Notes: generated by a model from the sequence alone, not told the origin. Counted from the first letter of the stretch, positions 9,951 to 19,414 are shown. The stretch is DNA of 64,000 nucleotides from DHVE2 group archaeon (GCA_027023265.1 JALVVV010000049.1:183830-247829); one strand, 5' to 3'. Numbers and translations: made by a program.

Positions 9951-12900
9951 GTGACCCCATGTACGCCTTGAAAATCTCTTCCACGTATTCAGATGTGCTC
10001 TTGGATATTTTGATTTTTCTTTTTCCTGTTGCTTTGACGGAGCCCACAATATTTCCCTTCACGACCACATAGCCTTCAAAGGGCTGCGGGAATATATTTC
10101 TAAGGAGAATGGCAAGTGGGTCCCGGGGTGCAAGAACCACTGGCAAATCATATTCTGGCGTATCTTCCAGCTCTTCCTCAAACGCATAATATATTCGGCC
10201 ATCGTTGAGATACATCCCAGCATTCATATCAATGTTTTTCATCAAATCGAGAATTTCATAACAGCCTGCATAGCCCCCAAAAAACTCAATTATAGCGTTA
10301 ATTGTTATGAATCCAAACATATCCACTAATTTCTCAAACAGCTTTTTCATTGCGAACTCACGAGAGTATTTGCGGTCCACAAAAACGTATCCATAGGAAT
10401 ACTTCACCACGTAATTTCCAGAATAAAGCGCGGCAAGAGCACTCTCAGTTCTTTCAGTTCCCAGAGGGGATTCTAATAAAATTTCAGAGAGCGTTGCCTT
10501 TCTCTTCTTTCTCATTATCTCGTAAACCACTTTCATGTTATGCTCCAGCCCCACTGATTTTATGGCCTGGAACAATGAAGCAGTATCCAAGGTGCCATAT
10601 CCTCTATTTCCAAGAAGATCAGCCATTTCGTAAACCAGTTCCGATTTGTAGTACTTGGACAAATCTATTTTTCTGTACGCCCTTACAAGCTCAAAATCAC
10701 TGTGAATAACACCTAAAAACTGGGCAACATCCACCGGCGTCTTTAATTTTCTACCTGGCACAACCCTGTTTTTCCATAGCAGGTAAGATATAACCTGAGA
10801 TAGAGGGTATATCCTGTCGCTAACATTGCCGTAAACATAGTAATTACCTATCTTTTTATACCCCTTGCTCTCAGTTTTCACAGACGATACTACCATATAA
10901 CTGCTTTTTAGAGCACTGTGAAAAGCATCTATGTCTCCTTCCACGTCCACAACATAGACATGGTCACAGCGATTTTCCAAGCAGCCTGTAGCTTTTATTT
11001 CGCCACCAGATACTAAAATGTGAGAGCGCACCTCTGAAAAAATGTCGTATATTTTGTTCAAAATAGGATACGCGTAAGGGTCCTCACGGGGTATCACGAA
11101 ATTGCCACCTTGCTTTCCATTCAATTTTTCCTCGACATGATAATAAGATGTTCCCTCAACAGTGGTCACGCGGAAATCGTTAGAACCTTGAAATTTCAAG
11201 CCGGTAAACCATTCTATCTGGCTCTTGGATAACGGTCCGTAGCTCTCCACGACTCTTTTTATTAAATCATCCTTACTCCCCTTTGCCTCGGGAACCACAT
11301 AATATGGAAATTCTTCCTCTGAGCCGATAGCAGTCACTTCCCTGCAAATATAAATGTTTTCCTCCAATTTTCTAAGGTGCTTTTTAACTTTTCTCTGGGT
11401 AAAATTGCTCATCTTTGCGACCATGGCCGGTGTGGCTTTTTTGCCCAAAGCTTTCACCAGAGCCAATATTCTATCATCGTTCTCGTTCAACTCTTCTCTA
11501 CGGTATGCCCCGGCAATAAAAGGAACATAATCCTTTAAAGTGTACCCAAACCTGCTGCCCAAAAAACGACCATAAACCACATTCCCCTCTTTCACAAGCT
11601 TCAAAAACTCGTCATAGCAGCCCCTAATTTTCAGGGAATCCAAATTAAACACCACGATGAATTTTCTAAAATACTCTTCACAGTCCATGCTTCTCAGTAT
11701 CTTTGACGCACGGTACTCCTGGAGCTCTTTTTCACTAATCCCTTGATTTTTCTTCAAGGCAAGGTAATCATCCTTGAGCATGTACTGCTCCCCGTAACCG
11801 GGCAAAAACATGCCTTTAATAACTACTCCTTCATCCACCATATATTTCAAGATTTTTCTTACAGAATCTTCATCCACGTGAATGGAATATATTATTTCTT
11901 CAAAAGTAAGAGGCGCCCTGAAATAAAGCAGGTTTCTTATCAAGATTTCAATTGCGTATTCTCTATTTATAGACAACCTATCGCGGCGATACCAGAGAGT
12001 TTTTCCGTTTATTATTTTTCTTCCAGCAAGGTAAGCCCTCTCCATGCATTTTAGCAGTTCCACGGCTTCCTTTCTTTTAATATCGTTCTCTTTCGCTATT
12101 TCTTCCACGGTTCTGTCCCCTTTCCACTCCAAAATTTCGGAACAATCTCTTGCGTAAATTGTGGAAAAAACAGGATATAGAGATGGAGTTGTCCACAGTA
12201 ATCTATGAGCGTAAACGGATACAATATCACCATCTTCAATCAGCTCGGAGATGTACTTCCTCAACTCTTTCTCAGGGATATCTGAGTAATCAAAAACGTT
12301 TATACCACGACGGTGGAGAACGTCCACACCTGGTGCACGGGATATGAAGTTTATCAAGTCATCTTTCCCCTTAATCCGAATTTTATTCTTGAAATGTTCC
12401 CGCACATCTGATTCTGACAGCATCTCTCCTATCTCAGAAGACGGGATTATTTTCTCCAAAAGTCTCATGTGAAGTTCCTTCAAAAGCGCACTGCGGTCTT
12501 CCATCAAAACAATATCGGATATGCCCACTAAAATTATGCTGTGAGCGAATATGCTTGGAGTGTTTGTATAATCAATTACCCTTATGCTTATCTCTCCAGC
12601 CTCAATTTTCTCCAAAACCTTTTTGGCGTTTGGCATGTCCATCGCAATATTAAGAATCTCATTAAAGGTCTCTTCCATGACAGGGAAATTGGGAATATCC
12701 CGCAGAATCTTCAAAATTTTATCGCTTCTAAGCTGCTGTCTTGCCACAGAGATATTTCGGCCTTTGTACCTTCTAAGAACCATGAACGAGCGCGTGGCCA
12801 CGTGCCTGAATCTCTGCTTAAAAAGCTCGGTGTTGAAAATGGCATCTTTTAAAACAGATTCAAGCTCATCGGGGGCAAGCAAATTTATAATTCTATCAAT

Positions 12901-15012
12901 CGGAATCTTCTTTTTACTTGTCAGCATGAATGCATCGTCCGTTATGCTTATTCCCACATTGACCCCGTAAATCTCCGTGAGCTTGTAGGCATATGCCCTT
13001 GAGAGTGCATCGTTGACCCTTCGCCCAAACGGAAAATGAAATATTATACTGTACCTCCTCGAATTATCTATATACCCCTCCAGAAGAACGTTTCTATGGG
13101 TGGGCACATCATAGTGCATCTGCTGTTTAACATAAGACACGATGCTCCTTGCCCCCTTTCGGTCCAGAAAATAATCTCTCATTAGAATATCAATAGTGCC
13201 TTCTTCGCCAAAATTATCTATGCTGTTTTTCACAAACTCTCTGAACATACCAACTTCTACGCTTAAATCGAAGGAGCGGGGCAGCATCTCACCTGCCCAT
13301 GATGGCACGGTAGGTCTCTTTCCAGTGGCATCTCTGACTATGACCTTTGAAGAGGTTATTTTCATTACCTCATAACTTCTTGCACCCAACACGAATACAT
13401 CTCCCTTCTGGAGCTTTTCCACAAATTTCTCGCTCAAATCACCAAGTCTTTTACCCTCCACATCAACCACGGTGTAATCTGCCTCATCTGGAATCGTACC
13501 CAAATTCATGAAAAATATCATCCGTGAGCTTCTCTTGCGCCCAAACTTGCGCTCTTCCGGGTCGTACCATATTTTTGAGTAAAGCTCGTCACCTAAAACG
13601 TGACCGCCAAGGTAGTGAAGCACCTCTTCAAATTTCTCCATTGGCAAATCGCGATAACAGTACGAATTTCTTATTAGCTGATAAGCTTCATCCACATCCC
13701 ATCTCTTTTCAAGACTCAGAGCCACGACCATTTGCGCAAGCACATCCAAAGAATTTTTTGGAATTCTAATTCTATCAATTTTTCCGTCATAGGCGCATTT
13801 TACAAGAGTTGTGCACTCCACAAGGTCATCTAACTCGAACACAAAGAACCTGCCCTTGGCAACTTTACCATATGCATGGCCACTTCTTCCTATTCTCTGC
13901 AATCCCTTGGCAACACTTTTTGGAGAGCCTATCTGAACAACTAAATCAATATAGCCTATGTCTATACCAAGCTCCAGAGATGTTGAAGATATGACACACT
14001 GCAAATTTCCTTCTTTTAAATCCCGCTCTACACGCAACCTCGTTTCCTTGCTCAAAGAGCCGTGATGTGCTTCCAATTTCTCAATGCCCCTTTCCTTAAG
14101 CTTGTAGGCCACATGCTCCGTTCCGCTCCGGGTGTTAGTAAACACAAGGGTAGTGCGATGCTTTTTAATCATATCCACCAGCATATCGTACATCTTCTCG
14201 CTGGCCACTTCATATGGAGTGAGGGTAAGGTCATCCACAGGAGTTATCACCCTGAGATCAAGTTCCTTTCTTGAACTTGACTCCACAATCCACACATCTC
14301 TCTCACGCTCACCAGAATAACCACCTAAAAAACGGGCAATTTCTTCCAGCGGAGCCTGAGTAGCGCTTAGTCCTATACGCTGATACTCTCCAGCAAGGTA
14401 AGCAAGTCGCTCCATGTTAAGGGATAACATAACTCCCCTCTTGTTGTTAGCTATTTCGTGGATTTCATCAACAATAACATACTTGACACTTTTGAATTTC
14501 TCCCTGAACTTCGGAGCTGTTAGTGCAAGTGCAAGAGATTCAGGAGTTGTTATAAATATATGAGGGGGCTTTCTAAGCATTTTTTGCCTTTCGTTCTGTG
14601 ATGTATCCCCTGATCGAACACCCACCCGTATCTTCGGTATTTTCATTTTTTCCCGTTTTGCAAGCTCGTTAATCTCAGTAAGAGGCACTTCCAGATTCTT
14701 GTGAATGTCGTTAGCCAAAGCTTTAAGGGGAGAAATGTAAACACAGTATATCTTGTCCTCCAGACTCCCGTTTTTTGCCTTTAGAAACAGCTCATTTATT
14801 ACTGATATAAACGCAGTTAGAGTTTTTCCGCTACCCGTGGGTGATGAAACTAAAACGTTCTTTCCTGAATGAATGAGAGGAATTCCATACCTCTGCGGCT
14901 CTGTGAGCTCGCTGTATTTTGAGGAAAACCACTCCGCAATAACCCCATCGAACAACTCCATGATATCGTTTTTACTCCATCTCTCGCTTACACGGTGAAT
15001 CATTTGAAGCAT
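9940..15012 (-). CDS. lhr: Extended Lhr-family DEAD/H helicase
   Basis: A 1690-residue superfamily 2 helicase of the Lhr family, proteins that unwind DNA or DNA-RNA hybrids in repair. The N-terminal core shows Walker A SSPTGSGKT (about residue 55), DEIHE (about 180), the motif III-type GLSATQAP (about 218), ASSTSLELGIDIGYID (about 340) and motif VI QRIGRSGHAYG (about 365). The winged-helix and beta-barrel Lhr core should end near residue 850. The remaining 840 residues carry several further winged-helix-like segments, as in the long bacterial Lhr (about 1500 residues) rather than the usual archaeal aLhr1/aLhr2 (about 850-950). An upstream ATG at 15003 is an alternative start. Confidence 0.9.
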   Translation of the reverse strand: MLQMIHRVSERWSKNDIMELFDGVIAEWFSSKYSELTEPQRYGIPLIHSGKNVLVSSPTGSGKTLTAFISVINELFLKAKNGSLEDKIYCVYISPLKALANDIHKNLEVPLTEINELAKREKMKIPKIRVGVRSGDTSQNERQKMLRKPPHIFITTPESLALALTAPKFREKFKSVKYVIVDEIHEIANNKRGVMLSLNMERLAYLAGEYQRIGLSATQAPLEEIARFLGGYSGERERDVWIVESSSRKELDLRVITPVDDLTLTPYEVASEKMYDMLVDMIKKHRTTLVFTNTRSGTEHVAYKLKERGIEKLEAHHGSLSKETRLRVERDLKEGNLQCVISSTSLELGIDIGYIDLVVQIGSPKSVAKGLQRIGRSGHAYGKVAKGRFFVFELDDLVECTTLVKCAYDGKIDRIRIPKNSLDVLAQMVVALSLEKRWDVDEAYQLIRNSYCYRDLPMEKFEEVLHYLGGHVLGDELYSKIWYDPEERKFGRKRSSRMIFFMNLGTIPDEADYTVVDVEGKRLGDLSEKFVEKLQKGDVFVLGARSYEVMKITSSKVIVRDATGKRPTVPSWAGEMLPRSFDLSVEVGMFREFVKNSIDNFGEEGTIDILMRDYFLDRKGARSIVSYVKQQMHYDVPTHRNVLLEGYIDNSRRYSIIFHFPFGRRVNDALSRAYAYKLTEIYGVNVGISITDDAFMLTSKKKIPIDRIINLLAPDELESVLKDAIFNTELFKQRFRHVATRSFMVLRRYKGRNISVARQQLRSDKILKILRDIPNFPVMEETFNEILNIAMDMPNAKKVLEKIEAGEISIRVIDYTNTPSIFAHSIILVGISDIVLMEDRSALLKELHMRLLEKIIPSSEIGEMLSESDVREHFKNKIRIKGKDDLINFISRAPGVDVLHRRGINVFDYSDIPEKELRKYISELIEDGDIVSVYAHRLLWTTPSLYPVFSTIYARDCSEILEWKGDRTVEEIAKENDIKRKEAVELLKCMERAYLAGRKIINGKTLWYRRDRLSINREYAIEILIRNLLYFRAPLTFEEIIYSIHVDEDSVRKILKYMVDEGVVIKGMFLPGYGEQYMLKDDYLALKKNQGISEKELQEYRASKILRSMDCEEYFRKFIVVFNLDSLKIRGCYDEFLKLVKEGNVVYGRFLGSRFGYTLKDYVPFIAGAYRREELNENDDRILALVKALGKKATPAMVAKMSNFTQRKVKKHLRKLEENIYICREVTAIGSEEEFPYYVVPEAKGSKDDLIKRVVESYGPLSKSQIEWFTGLKFQGSNDFRVTTVEGTSYYHVEEKLNGKQGGNFVIPREDPYAYPILNKIYDIFSEVRSHILVSGGEIKATGCLENRCDHVYVVDVEGDIDAFHSALKSSYMVVSSVKTESKGYKKIGNYYVYGNVSDRIYPLSQVISYLLWKNRVVPGRKLKTPVDVAQFLGVIHSDFELVRAYRKIDLSKYYKSELVYEMADLLGNRGYGTLDTASLFQAIKSVGLEHNMKVVYEIMRKKRKATLSEILLESPLGTERTESALAALYSGNYVVKYSYGYVFVDRKYSREFAMKKLFEKLVDMFGFITINAIIEFFGGYAGCYEILDLMKNIDMNAGMYLNDGRIYYAFEEELEDTPEYDLPVVLAPRDPLAILLRNIFPQPFEGYVVVKGNIVGSVKATGKRKIKISKSTSEYVEEIFKAYMGSLIR

Positions 15013-15063
15013 GTTGTAAGTGAATCATGAGATTTAAAGATTTCCCGATACGGTATGAATCGC

Positions 15064-15213
15064 AACCCATAAAAAAATAAAATAGAGAAAATTAATAATC
15101 AATGTGCAGGAAATTGGACATGTACTGAATTGTGAAAATAGAGTGAAAGCGATGAAGAGAGGAAAGCTCCCACATTATTGGCCCAGTATGCAAGAAGCAC
15201 CAGTAAAATGCTC
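15064..15213 (+). mobile_element. Decayed 5' end of an IS5-like element (island left edge)
   Basis: The sequence from AACCC at 15064 matches the transposase-proximal end of the IS at the right end of this window: the same AT-rich stretch, an ATG 38 nt later (39 in the intact copy), then codons for MCRKLDMY-stop-IVKIE against MSRKFDLIKIVKIG in the intact transposase. About 70 nt further on, LAQYARSTSKML (15178-15213, another frame) matches LAQYVGNTSRML. Stops and a deletion make it non-functional. About 79 bp of it recur in the same orientation at 27119, on the other side of the island. Confidence 0.75.
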
Positions 15214-15458
15214 AAAGAGGATTGCTTAGGAGACTCTGGAAAAGAGCAGCAAAGTGGAAAAAGAAATATTCGCAAGAAAGGGCGGGCCCCTTTCTAAACC
15301 GCCTATATTATTCGATGGTTGGTGATTACATACTTTCTTATACTCTTCAATATATTCTAAATTCCTGCTCTTTAAAGCCATAATCTCATTTAGATGTTAT
15401 TATCTTATATTCTTTATGCCCATTACCTTGTACTCTATTACACTCATCGCCTTCTCTA
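15214..15458. other. Degenerate stretch with no intact gene
   Basis: About 245 nt between the IS relic and the truncated modular protein. Short frames exist on both strands, for example a 51-codon minus-strand frame beginning MALKSRNLEYIEEYKKV, but none has support. On the minus strand, just after the truncated protein leaves its homology, another frame reads GKIIEKAMSVIEYKVMGIKN, which may be the tail of a gene joined by deletion. I see nothing functional here. Confidence 0.4.
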
Positions 15459-15824
15459 TTATCTTCCCCACTTGAACACGACCTTGCTTATCTTTCCAGC
15501 ATCCACTATTACCACATGATACTCCACGTATGCCGTGAGGAGATAGTAGTAGAATTTGACCTCAAACTTCAGAACCTGCGGGGGCGTGTGCTCCACAATG
15601 AGCGGGTTGAACTGATTTCTCAGCCACTTCTCGGCGGCGCTCTCGTTTTCTTTATTTTTTATCGTATTAAAGTAGTTTGAAATCCATGAGTACTCGCTCC
15701 ACAACGAGGGGTAGCGCACCGTAAAACTGCTCCACTGCGAGCGGTTGGAAAGCGTTGCCTCCACAACGTCAGGTATGCCGTCACCATCCGTATCCGCAAT
15801 GAATGGATCCGTGCCGATGCTCAA
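15459..15824 (-). pseudogene. Truncated copy of the island's modular calcium-repeat protein
   Basis: A 121-codon remnant holding only DTDGDGIPDVVEATLSNRSQW (the TSP3-like calcium repeat), the helical module with NESAAEKWL, and the first strands of the Ig-like module up to DAGKISKVVFK, where homology stops. The corresponding part of the copy at 24866 is almost identical (YYYLLTAYVEYHVVIVDAGK). The only start is a TTG at 15824, and the frame continues upstream without a stop of its own to the TAA of the retropepsin gene, so it has no proper start or signal. Both ends are missing; it is a deletion relic of a fifth unit. Confidence 0.75.
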
Positions 15825-15845
15825 CTCTCCCGCCCCAAATTGAGT

Positions 15846-16253
15846 TTATATAGGTTCAAAAATTATCTTTCCTTCCTTCTCCCTGAATGTGATGTTGAAC
15901 TTGTCAAATATATCCAGCCTTCCAAGTAATGGCGGAGCTTCTTCAATCAACGCCCACGCAACTCGTGGCTCTAATTCCACCTCTCCTATTCGCATCTTTA
16001 CCCTAGTGATAATCACCGGGAGTCCTATTCCCCTAACTCCCTTAAGTTCTTTTATATCACCAAGTTCTTTTGACAAGTCCAGCATAATCCCGAATGAATA
16101 GGGAAGCAGAGTTATATCAGCGCCTGAATCTATAAAGGGATGAAACTCAATCCAATCGCCATCTTTACTTTTCACAAAGATGTCCGCAAGGGGCCTCTCT
16201 ATAGTACCCACAATAGTACTTTCCATTTTTCTGTATTTGAATTCTATATTCAT
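15846..16253 (-). CDS. Retropepsin-like aspartic protease, copy 1
   Basis: A 135-residue clan AA (retroviral-type) aspartic protease. The active-site motif IDSGADITLLP sits at about residues 38-48, and the hydrophobic-hydrophobic-Gly pattern LLGRLDIFDKFNITF near 105-120 closes the fold. Such proteins act as homodimers, one Asp from each subunit. The ATG at 16253 is preceded by GGGAGGGG, which decides it over an upstream in-frame codon. It follows the DUF5678 gene by 13 nt and precedes the truncated modular protein. A paralogue in the same context lies at 26433-26839. A natural substrate would be the modular proteins encoded downstream, but that is inference. Confidence 0.8.
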   Translation of the reverse strand: MNIEFKYRKMESTIVGTIERPLADIFVKSKDGDWIEFHPFIDSGADITLLPYSFGIMLDLSKELGDIKELKGVRGIGLPVIITRVKMRIGEVELEPRVAWALIEEAPPLLGRLDIFDKFNITFREKEGKIIFEPI

Positions 16254-16266
16254 CGTAGCCCCTCCC

Positions 16267-16482
16267 TTATAGAACCAGCATCTCGTCAGAGGGTACCATA
16301 TCAATCGCTATTATTTTGTCAGGATACCTCTCTTTTGCTTTCCTGTATACCTCGTCTGCCCTGTCCCCGCTCGCCACCACTTTTCCATCCACTATCGCAA
16401 TCCATTTCCCAGCGTATTCGCTCAGGTCCGCATTGATGTAGAACTCGTAGTTCTTATCTTTTATTTCCTCCACTTCGCTCAT
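16267..16482 (-). CDS. DUF5678-type small protein, copy 1
   Basis: A 71-residue acidic protein matching the small archaeal/bacterial DUF5678 family: the core is NADLSEYAGKWIAIVDGKVV followed by an Ala-Gly-Asp and a helical segment. Function unknown; members often sit next to small retropepsin-like or toxin-antitoxin genes. A perfect GGAGGTGAT Shine-Dalgarno precedes its ATG, inside the 32-bp repeat at 16490-16521. Copy 2 at 26849-27064 is identical over most of its first 45 residues, and the C-terminal third has diverged. Confidence 0.8.
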   Translation of the reverse strand: MSEVEEIKDKNYEFYINADLSEYAGKWIAIVDGKVVASGDRADEVYRKAKERYPDKIIAIDMVPSDEMLVL

Positions 16483-16489
16483 ATTTTAC

Positions 16490-16521
16490 ACATCACCTCC
16501 TTCTATTTTAAGGTTTTCGCC
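16490..16521 (-). repeat. 32-bp junction repeat, copy 1
   Basis: On the minus strand: GGCGAAAACCTTAAAATAGA, then AGGAGGTGATGT. It ends in a full Shine-Dalgarno and lies 8 nt before the DUF5678 start. Near-identical copies at 19578-19609 and 27072-27103 likewise precede small first genes of units. Confidence 0.85.
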
Positions 16522-16523
16522 AT

Positions 16524-17153
16524 TCATTTCCCCCACCACGGCCCTATCTCCTCTGGCACCCATTTACCCCCCTCGTAACTCTCAATAACAGCATTTTTCG
16601 TGGCCCTGTATTTTCTCGGTACTACGCGCTTGAGTTCTATGTTGGGATTGATCTTTCGCAGAATTTGATAAATTTTTATACCTTCTACTGTCAAATCATC
16701 AACAGAAATCCATGATCTAACCAACAAGCTATAGTCGTTACCAAATAGAATAACATCTTTGGGATTTCTTGTTTTAAAATGCAAAACTCTTTGTATTCCT
16801 CCCACACCAATAACAATCTCGTAGATATCTTTAATATTTACTCTCTTTTTTGTTTTTCCGTGGAGATATATGAGTTCATCGCCTTCAATATAGAGAAACT
16901 CATCCTTATCGACTTGCGATGATGTGGAAACTCCATAAAATATAAGGAGTGTAACCGCCAAAAACGCACATACAAAAACAAACCACCAACCATCACCTGA
17001 AAATCCATATTTCAAAAAGCTTCCTATAATTAACCAATGAGATAGATAATCTATGATCAAATACAGTGCTAAAAAAATTAAAAAAGGGATAAGAGAACCC
17101 CTAAGAGTATCATGTTTTTGAGATTTTCTATGAAGGAGTATTTTCTTTTCCAT
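16524..17153 (-). CDS. Small membrane protein following modular protein (unit 1 partner)
   Basis: A 209-residue protein with a Lys-rich start, two membrane segments at about residues 20-45 and 55-75, and a soluble beta-rich C-terminal half of about 130 residues with the alternating pattern of a bacterial PH-like domain (GDELIYLHGKTKKRVNIKDI). It begins 1 nt after the stop of the frameshifted modular protein, so it is translationally coupled. The partners in the other units (19574, 21400, 24370) have the same layout but very different sequences. This is the position of an immunity protein in effector/immunity arrays; that role is inference. Confidence 0.7.
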   Translation of the reverse strand: MEKKILLHRKSQKHDTLRGSLIPFLIFLALYLIIDYLSHWLIIGSFLKYGFSGDGWWFVFVCAFLAVTLLIFYGVSTSSQVDKDEFLYIEGDELIYLHGKTKKRVNIKDIYEIVIGVGGIQRVLHFKTRNPKDVILFGNDYSLLVRSWISVDDLTVEGIKIYQILRKINPNIELKRVVPRKYRATKNAVIESYEGGKWVPEEIGPWWGK

Positions 17154-17154
17154 T

Positions 17155-17966
17155 TCAACTCCCCTCCATTATAGTTAAATTAAATACTGCATTACCAAAT
17201 CCAGCAAATGGAATAATCCATTCTATTATAGAAACTATTGGAAATAAATGACCTTCTATTTTTTCTTCATACCCGTTAAGGACAAATTTTTCATATAGGA
17301 AGAATACCAACCCTGCACCCGATAGAAACACACTTATCCATGCAGCAGTAGGATTCTCCCGGAGTGCTGGCGAGACATACTCCCACAGGAATGATGTCAA
17401 TGCGAGGGCCATGCCTATGTACTTCACGAGCCATCTCCCCACTCCGCTAACCAGTCTTGCTTCGAAGTACTGGTATATAGCGTGGTACACCTCCAAAAAT
17501 CCGAGACCTGCAACTTCCAGCATCTTTGCAAGAAGAGATTCTCCGGGCTCTGCACCACTCGCAGATGCCATCGCTTTGTCTATAACCACGCCTGTTAGAG
17601 CCACACCCAATGCTGCTATAACCACATCCTTAGCAAATACTGCTACCACCGACGACACAGCCGCACCAGCCCCAAATGTTACTGCCTTCGCAACAACCAT
17701 TCCGGTCATAAACAAAGCAAACGCAGTGAATACAATCTCAGCAAACTCTAACAATGAGTTAAAGAAATGCCCAAGTGCAACTATTAACGATTCATCTTTT
17801 GTATTAGTAGTTGCAGATAATTTCTCGGTATCTGTGCTTTTAGTGGCTTTGGAAGATGTAGTATTCACTATTGCCCACAACAAAGCTTCATATGACGCCT
17901 TTAAGCTGTTTATAATACTCATTATGCTGCTTACTAACTTATCCACTCCTGCCTTAATTATGCTTT
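17155..17966 (-). CDS. C-terminal hydrophobic half of unit 1 modular protein, after frameshift
   Basis: This frame encodes about 270 residues that continue the protein at 17958-19007. If one A is added to the AAAA run at 17964-17967, the reading becomes VEWIK-SIIKAGVDKLVSS, matching the other copies. The segment has a Thr/Lys-rich linker and then six or so hydrophobic stretches with many Ala and Gly (for example AVTFGAGAAVSSVVAVFAKD). It has no start of its own near the junction; the open frame extends to a GTG at 18066 only as a shadow. It is unlike the C-terminal domains of the other units. Either the gene is dead or -1 frameshifting joins the two halves. Confidence 0.6.
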
Positions 17967-19007
17967 TATCCACTCCACAATGAAACTCAGCGCGCTCATA
18001 ATCGCCTGCGCAACCTTCTGCAGGGCGTTCCATATCGCATTCCAGAGGGATGTGAGTGCGTCCCACAGCTTCTTTAATGAACTCTTCAATTCGTTCTCCA
18101 CTGTTATGCTGTTTCCCGCATAATCTTTCGCTTCTACCTTTACCCTAACACTTCCGAAATTCTGTTCCCATCCGGACGAGGAGAATTTGTGATATATTCT
18201 GTACGTTGTCTCTCCTCCGTCGGTTATTCCTGCCCATTCTCCGTTGTTCTCGTCCCAGATGTTCAGTTCTTTTATTCCGCCTACATCGTGAACAACTAAA
18301 TCCACGACAGCATAAACATCGAATCCTTCATCGTCCCACCAGAGCAGGAACTTGGTTATCACGGGCGGAGTGCGCTCAACTATTAACGAATTGAACTGAT
18401 CCTGTAACCACTGTTTCGCGGCGCTCTCGTTCTGATTACTCTTTACGGTCTTGAAGTAATCGGATATCCATGAGTAATTATTCCAGAGTGCAGAGTAATG
18501 CTTGGCGAAATAGCTCCACTGCGAACGATTGGAAAGGTATGTTTCGGCCACATCAGGTATGCCATCCTTATCCGTGTCAGTCCACACGCCGGTGGAATTG
18601 GCGTATGGGACAAGAGGATCGAGCTCGGCGGGAGATATATATCTCATCTCCGAGATGGGCGTGCCGTCGCCCTTCCACCCTGTGATTATCTTTACTTTAT
18701 ACCCTTTGATTTCCTTCCCGTCTGTGATATTGTCCCCGTCCACATCCGGGATTTTGCAGTATTCAACGGATGTATCCATGTCCAATCCCATTGATACATT
18801 CCAGTAATTCAACTCATAACCGTCATCTATCCCATCGTGATCCGTGTCCGGGTCCTGGATGTTGAGCCCGTGCTTGGACTCGAAAAGATTGCTCAACCCG
18901 TCATGATCCAGATCGCCCAGAGCGTCAAGCGGGTTGAAGGGATTAAACTCTCCGTTTGTGATTTTACCCTTTGGATATGTGATAGATGAACTCACAAATT
19001 TTGCCAT
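17958..19007 (-). CDS. Modular calcium-repeat protein, unit 1 (N-terminal 349 residues; frameshifted)
   Basis: The most complete N-terminus of the family. There are three or four DxDxDG calcium-binding repeats of thrombospondin type 3 kind (DLDHDGLSN, DTDHDGIDDGYE, DVDGDNITDGKE, DTDKDGIPDVAE), a helical module (about 170-205), an Ig-like beta module ending in DYAGN (about 215-305) and the Trp-rich helix LWDALTSLWNAIWNALQKV. The frame stops at IVEWIKA; the rest is in the -1 frame. It starts with ATG after AAAGGT, 11 nt behind the VapC stop. No signal peptide is visible. Surface or secreted location is suggested by the repeats and N-x-S/T sites only. Confidence 0.75.
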   Translation of the reverse strand: MAKFVSSSITYPKGKITNGEFNPFNPLDALGDLDHDGLSNLFESKHGLNIQDPDTDHDGIDDGYELNYWNVSMGLDMDTSVEYCKIPDVDGDNITDGKEIKGYKVKIITGWKGDGTPISEMRYISPAELDPLVPYANSTGVWTDTDKDGIPDVAETYLSNRSQWSYFAKHYSALWNNYSWISDYFKTVKSNQNESAAKQWLQDQFNSLIVERTPPVITKFLLWWDDEGFDVYAVVDLVVHDVGGIKELNIWDENNGEWAGITDGGETTYRIYHKFSSSGWEQNFGSVRVKVEAKDYAGNSITVENELKSSLKKLWDALTSLWNAIWNALQKVAQAIMSALSFIVEWIKA

Positions 19008-19018
19008 GTGAACTACCT

Positions 19019-19414
19019 TTATATAGATTTTATTGGTAATATGGTTCCATTGTATTTTAGCAGTTCTCTATCATAGGTAATCAAAACAGCATTTTCTTTT
19101 CTCGCCATTGAAAGAATCAATGCATCATTGGCGGTTAGTACATATTTCTTCTGTAGTTCGTAGGCTCTTATGAAGTCGTATTCGTTTGGTATAAGGATCC
19201 TGCAATCCCCTTCTATAACTCTTATTGCTTTTATTGCATTATCCTTCGTCCACTTATATTTTCTGGTGAGTATTGAGAAAATCTCCATGAGATTTACCAT
19301 AGTAGTTTCTATTTCACCAGAATTTTTGTTGAGGAATTCCCTTGCATCATTGAACCTATCTCCATAAATGAGAACATTGAGAAACACATTGGAATCAACT
19401 AAATACATCTTCAT
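19019..19414 (-). CDS. vapC: VapC-type PIN-domain ribonuclease toxin, copy 1
   Basis: A 131-residue PIN-domain protein. The acidic Mg-binding residues are visible: Asp in YLVDSNVFLN (about residue 7), Glu in MVNLMEIFSIL (about 43), Asp in TANDALILSMA (about 95) and Asp in LITYDRELLKY (about 114). VapC toxins cleave tRNA or rRNA and are held by a VapB partner. Its ATG lies inside the end of the 58-codon upstream gene (20-nt overlap), the usual coupled arrangement. It sits between two modular-protein units of the island. Confidence 0.87.
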   Translation of the reverse strand: MKMYLVDSNVFLNVLIYGDRFNDAREFLNKNSGEIETTMVNLMEIFSILTRKYKWTKDNAIKAIRVIEGDCRILIPNEYDFIRAYELQKKYVLTANDALILSMARKENAVLITYDRELLKYNGTILPIKSI

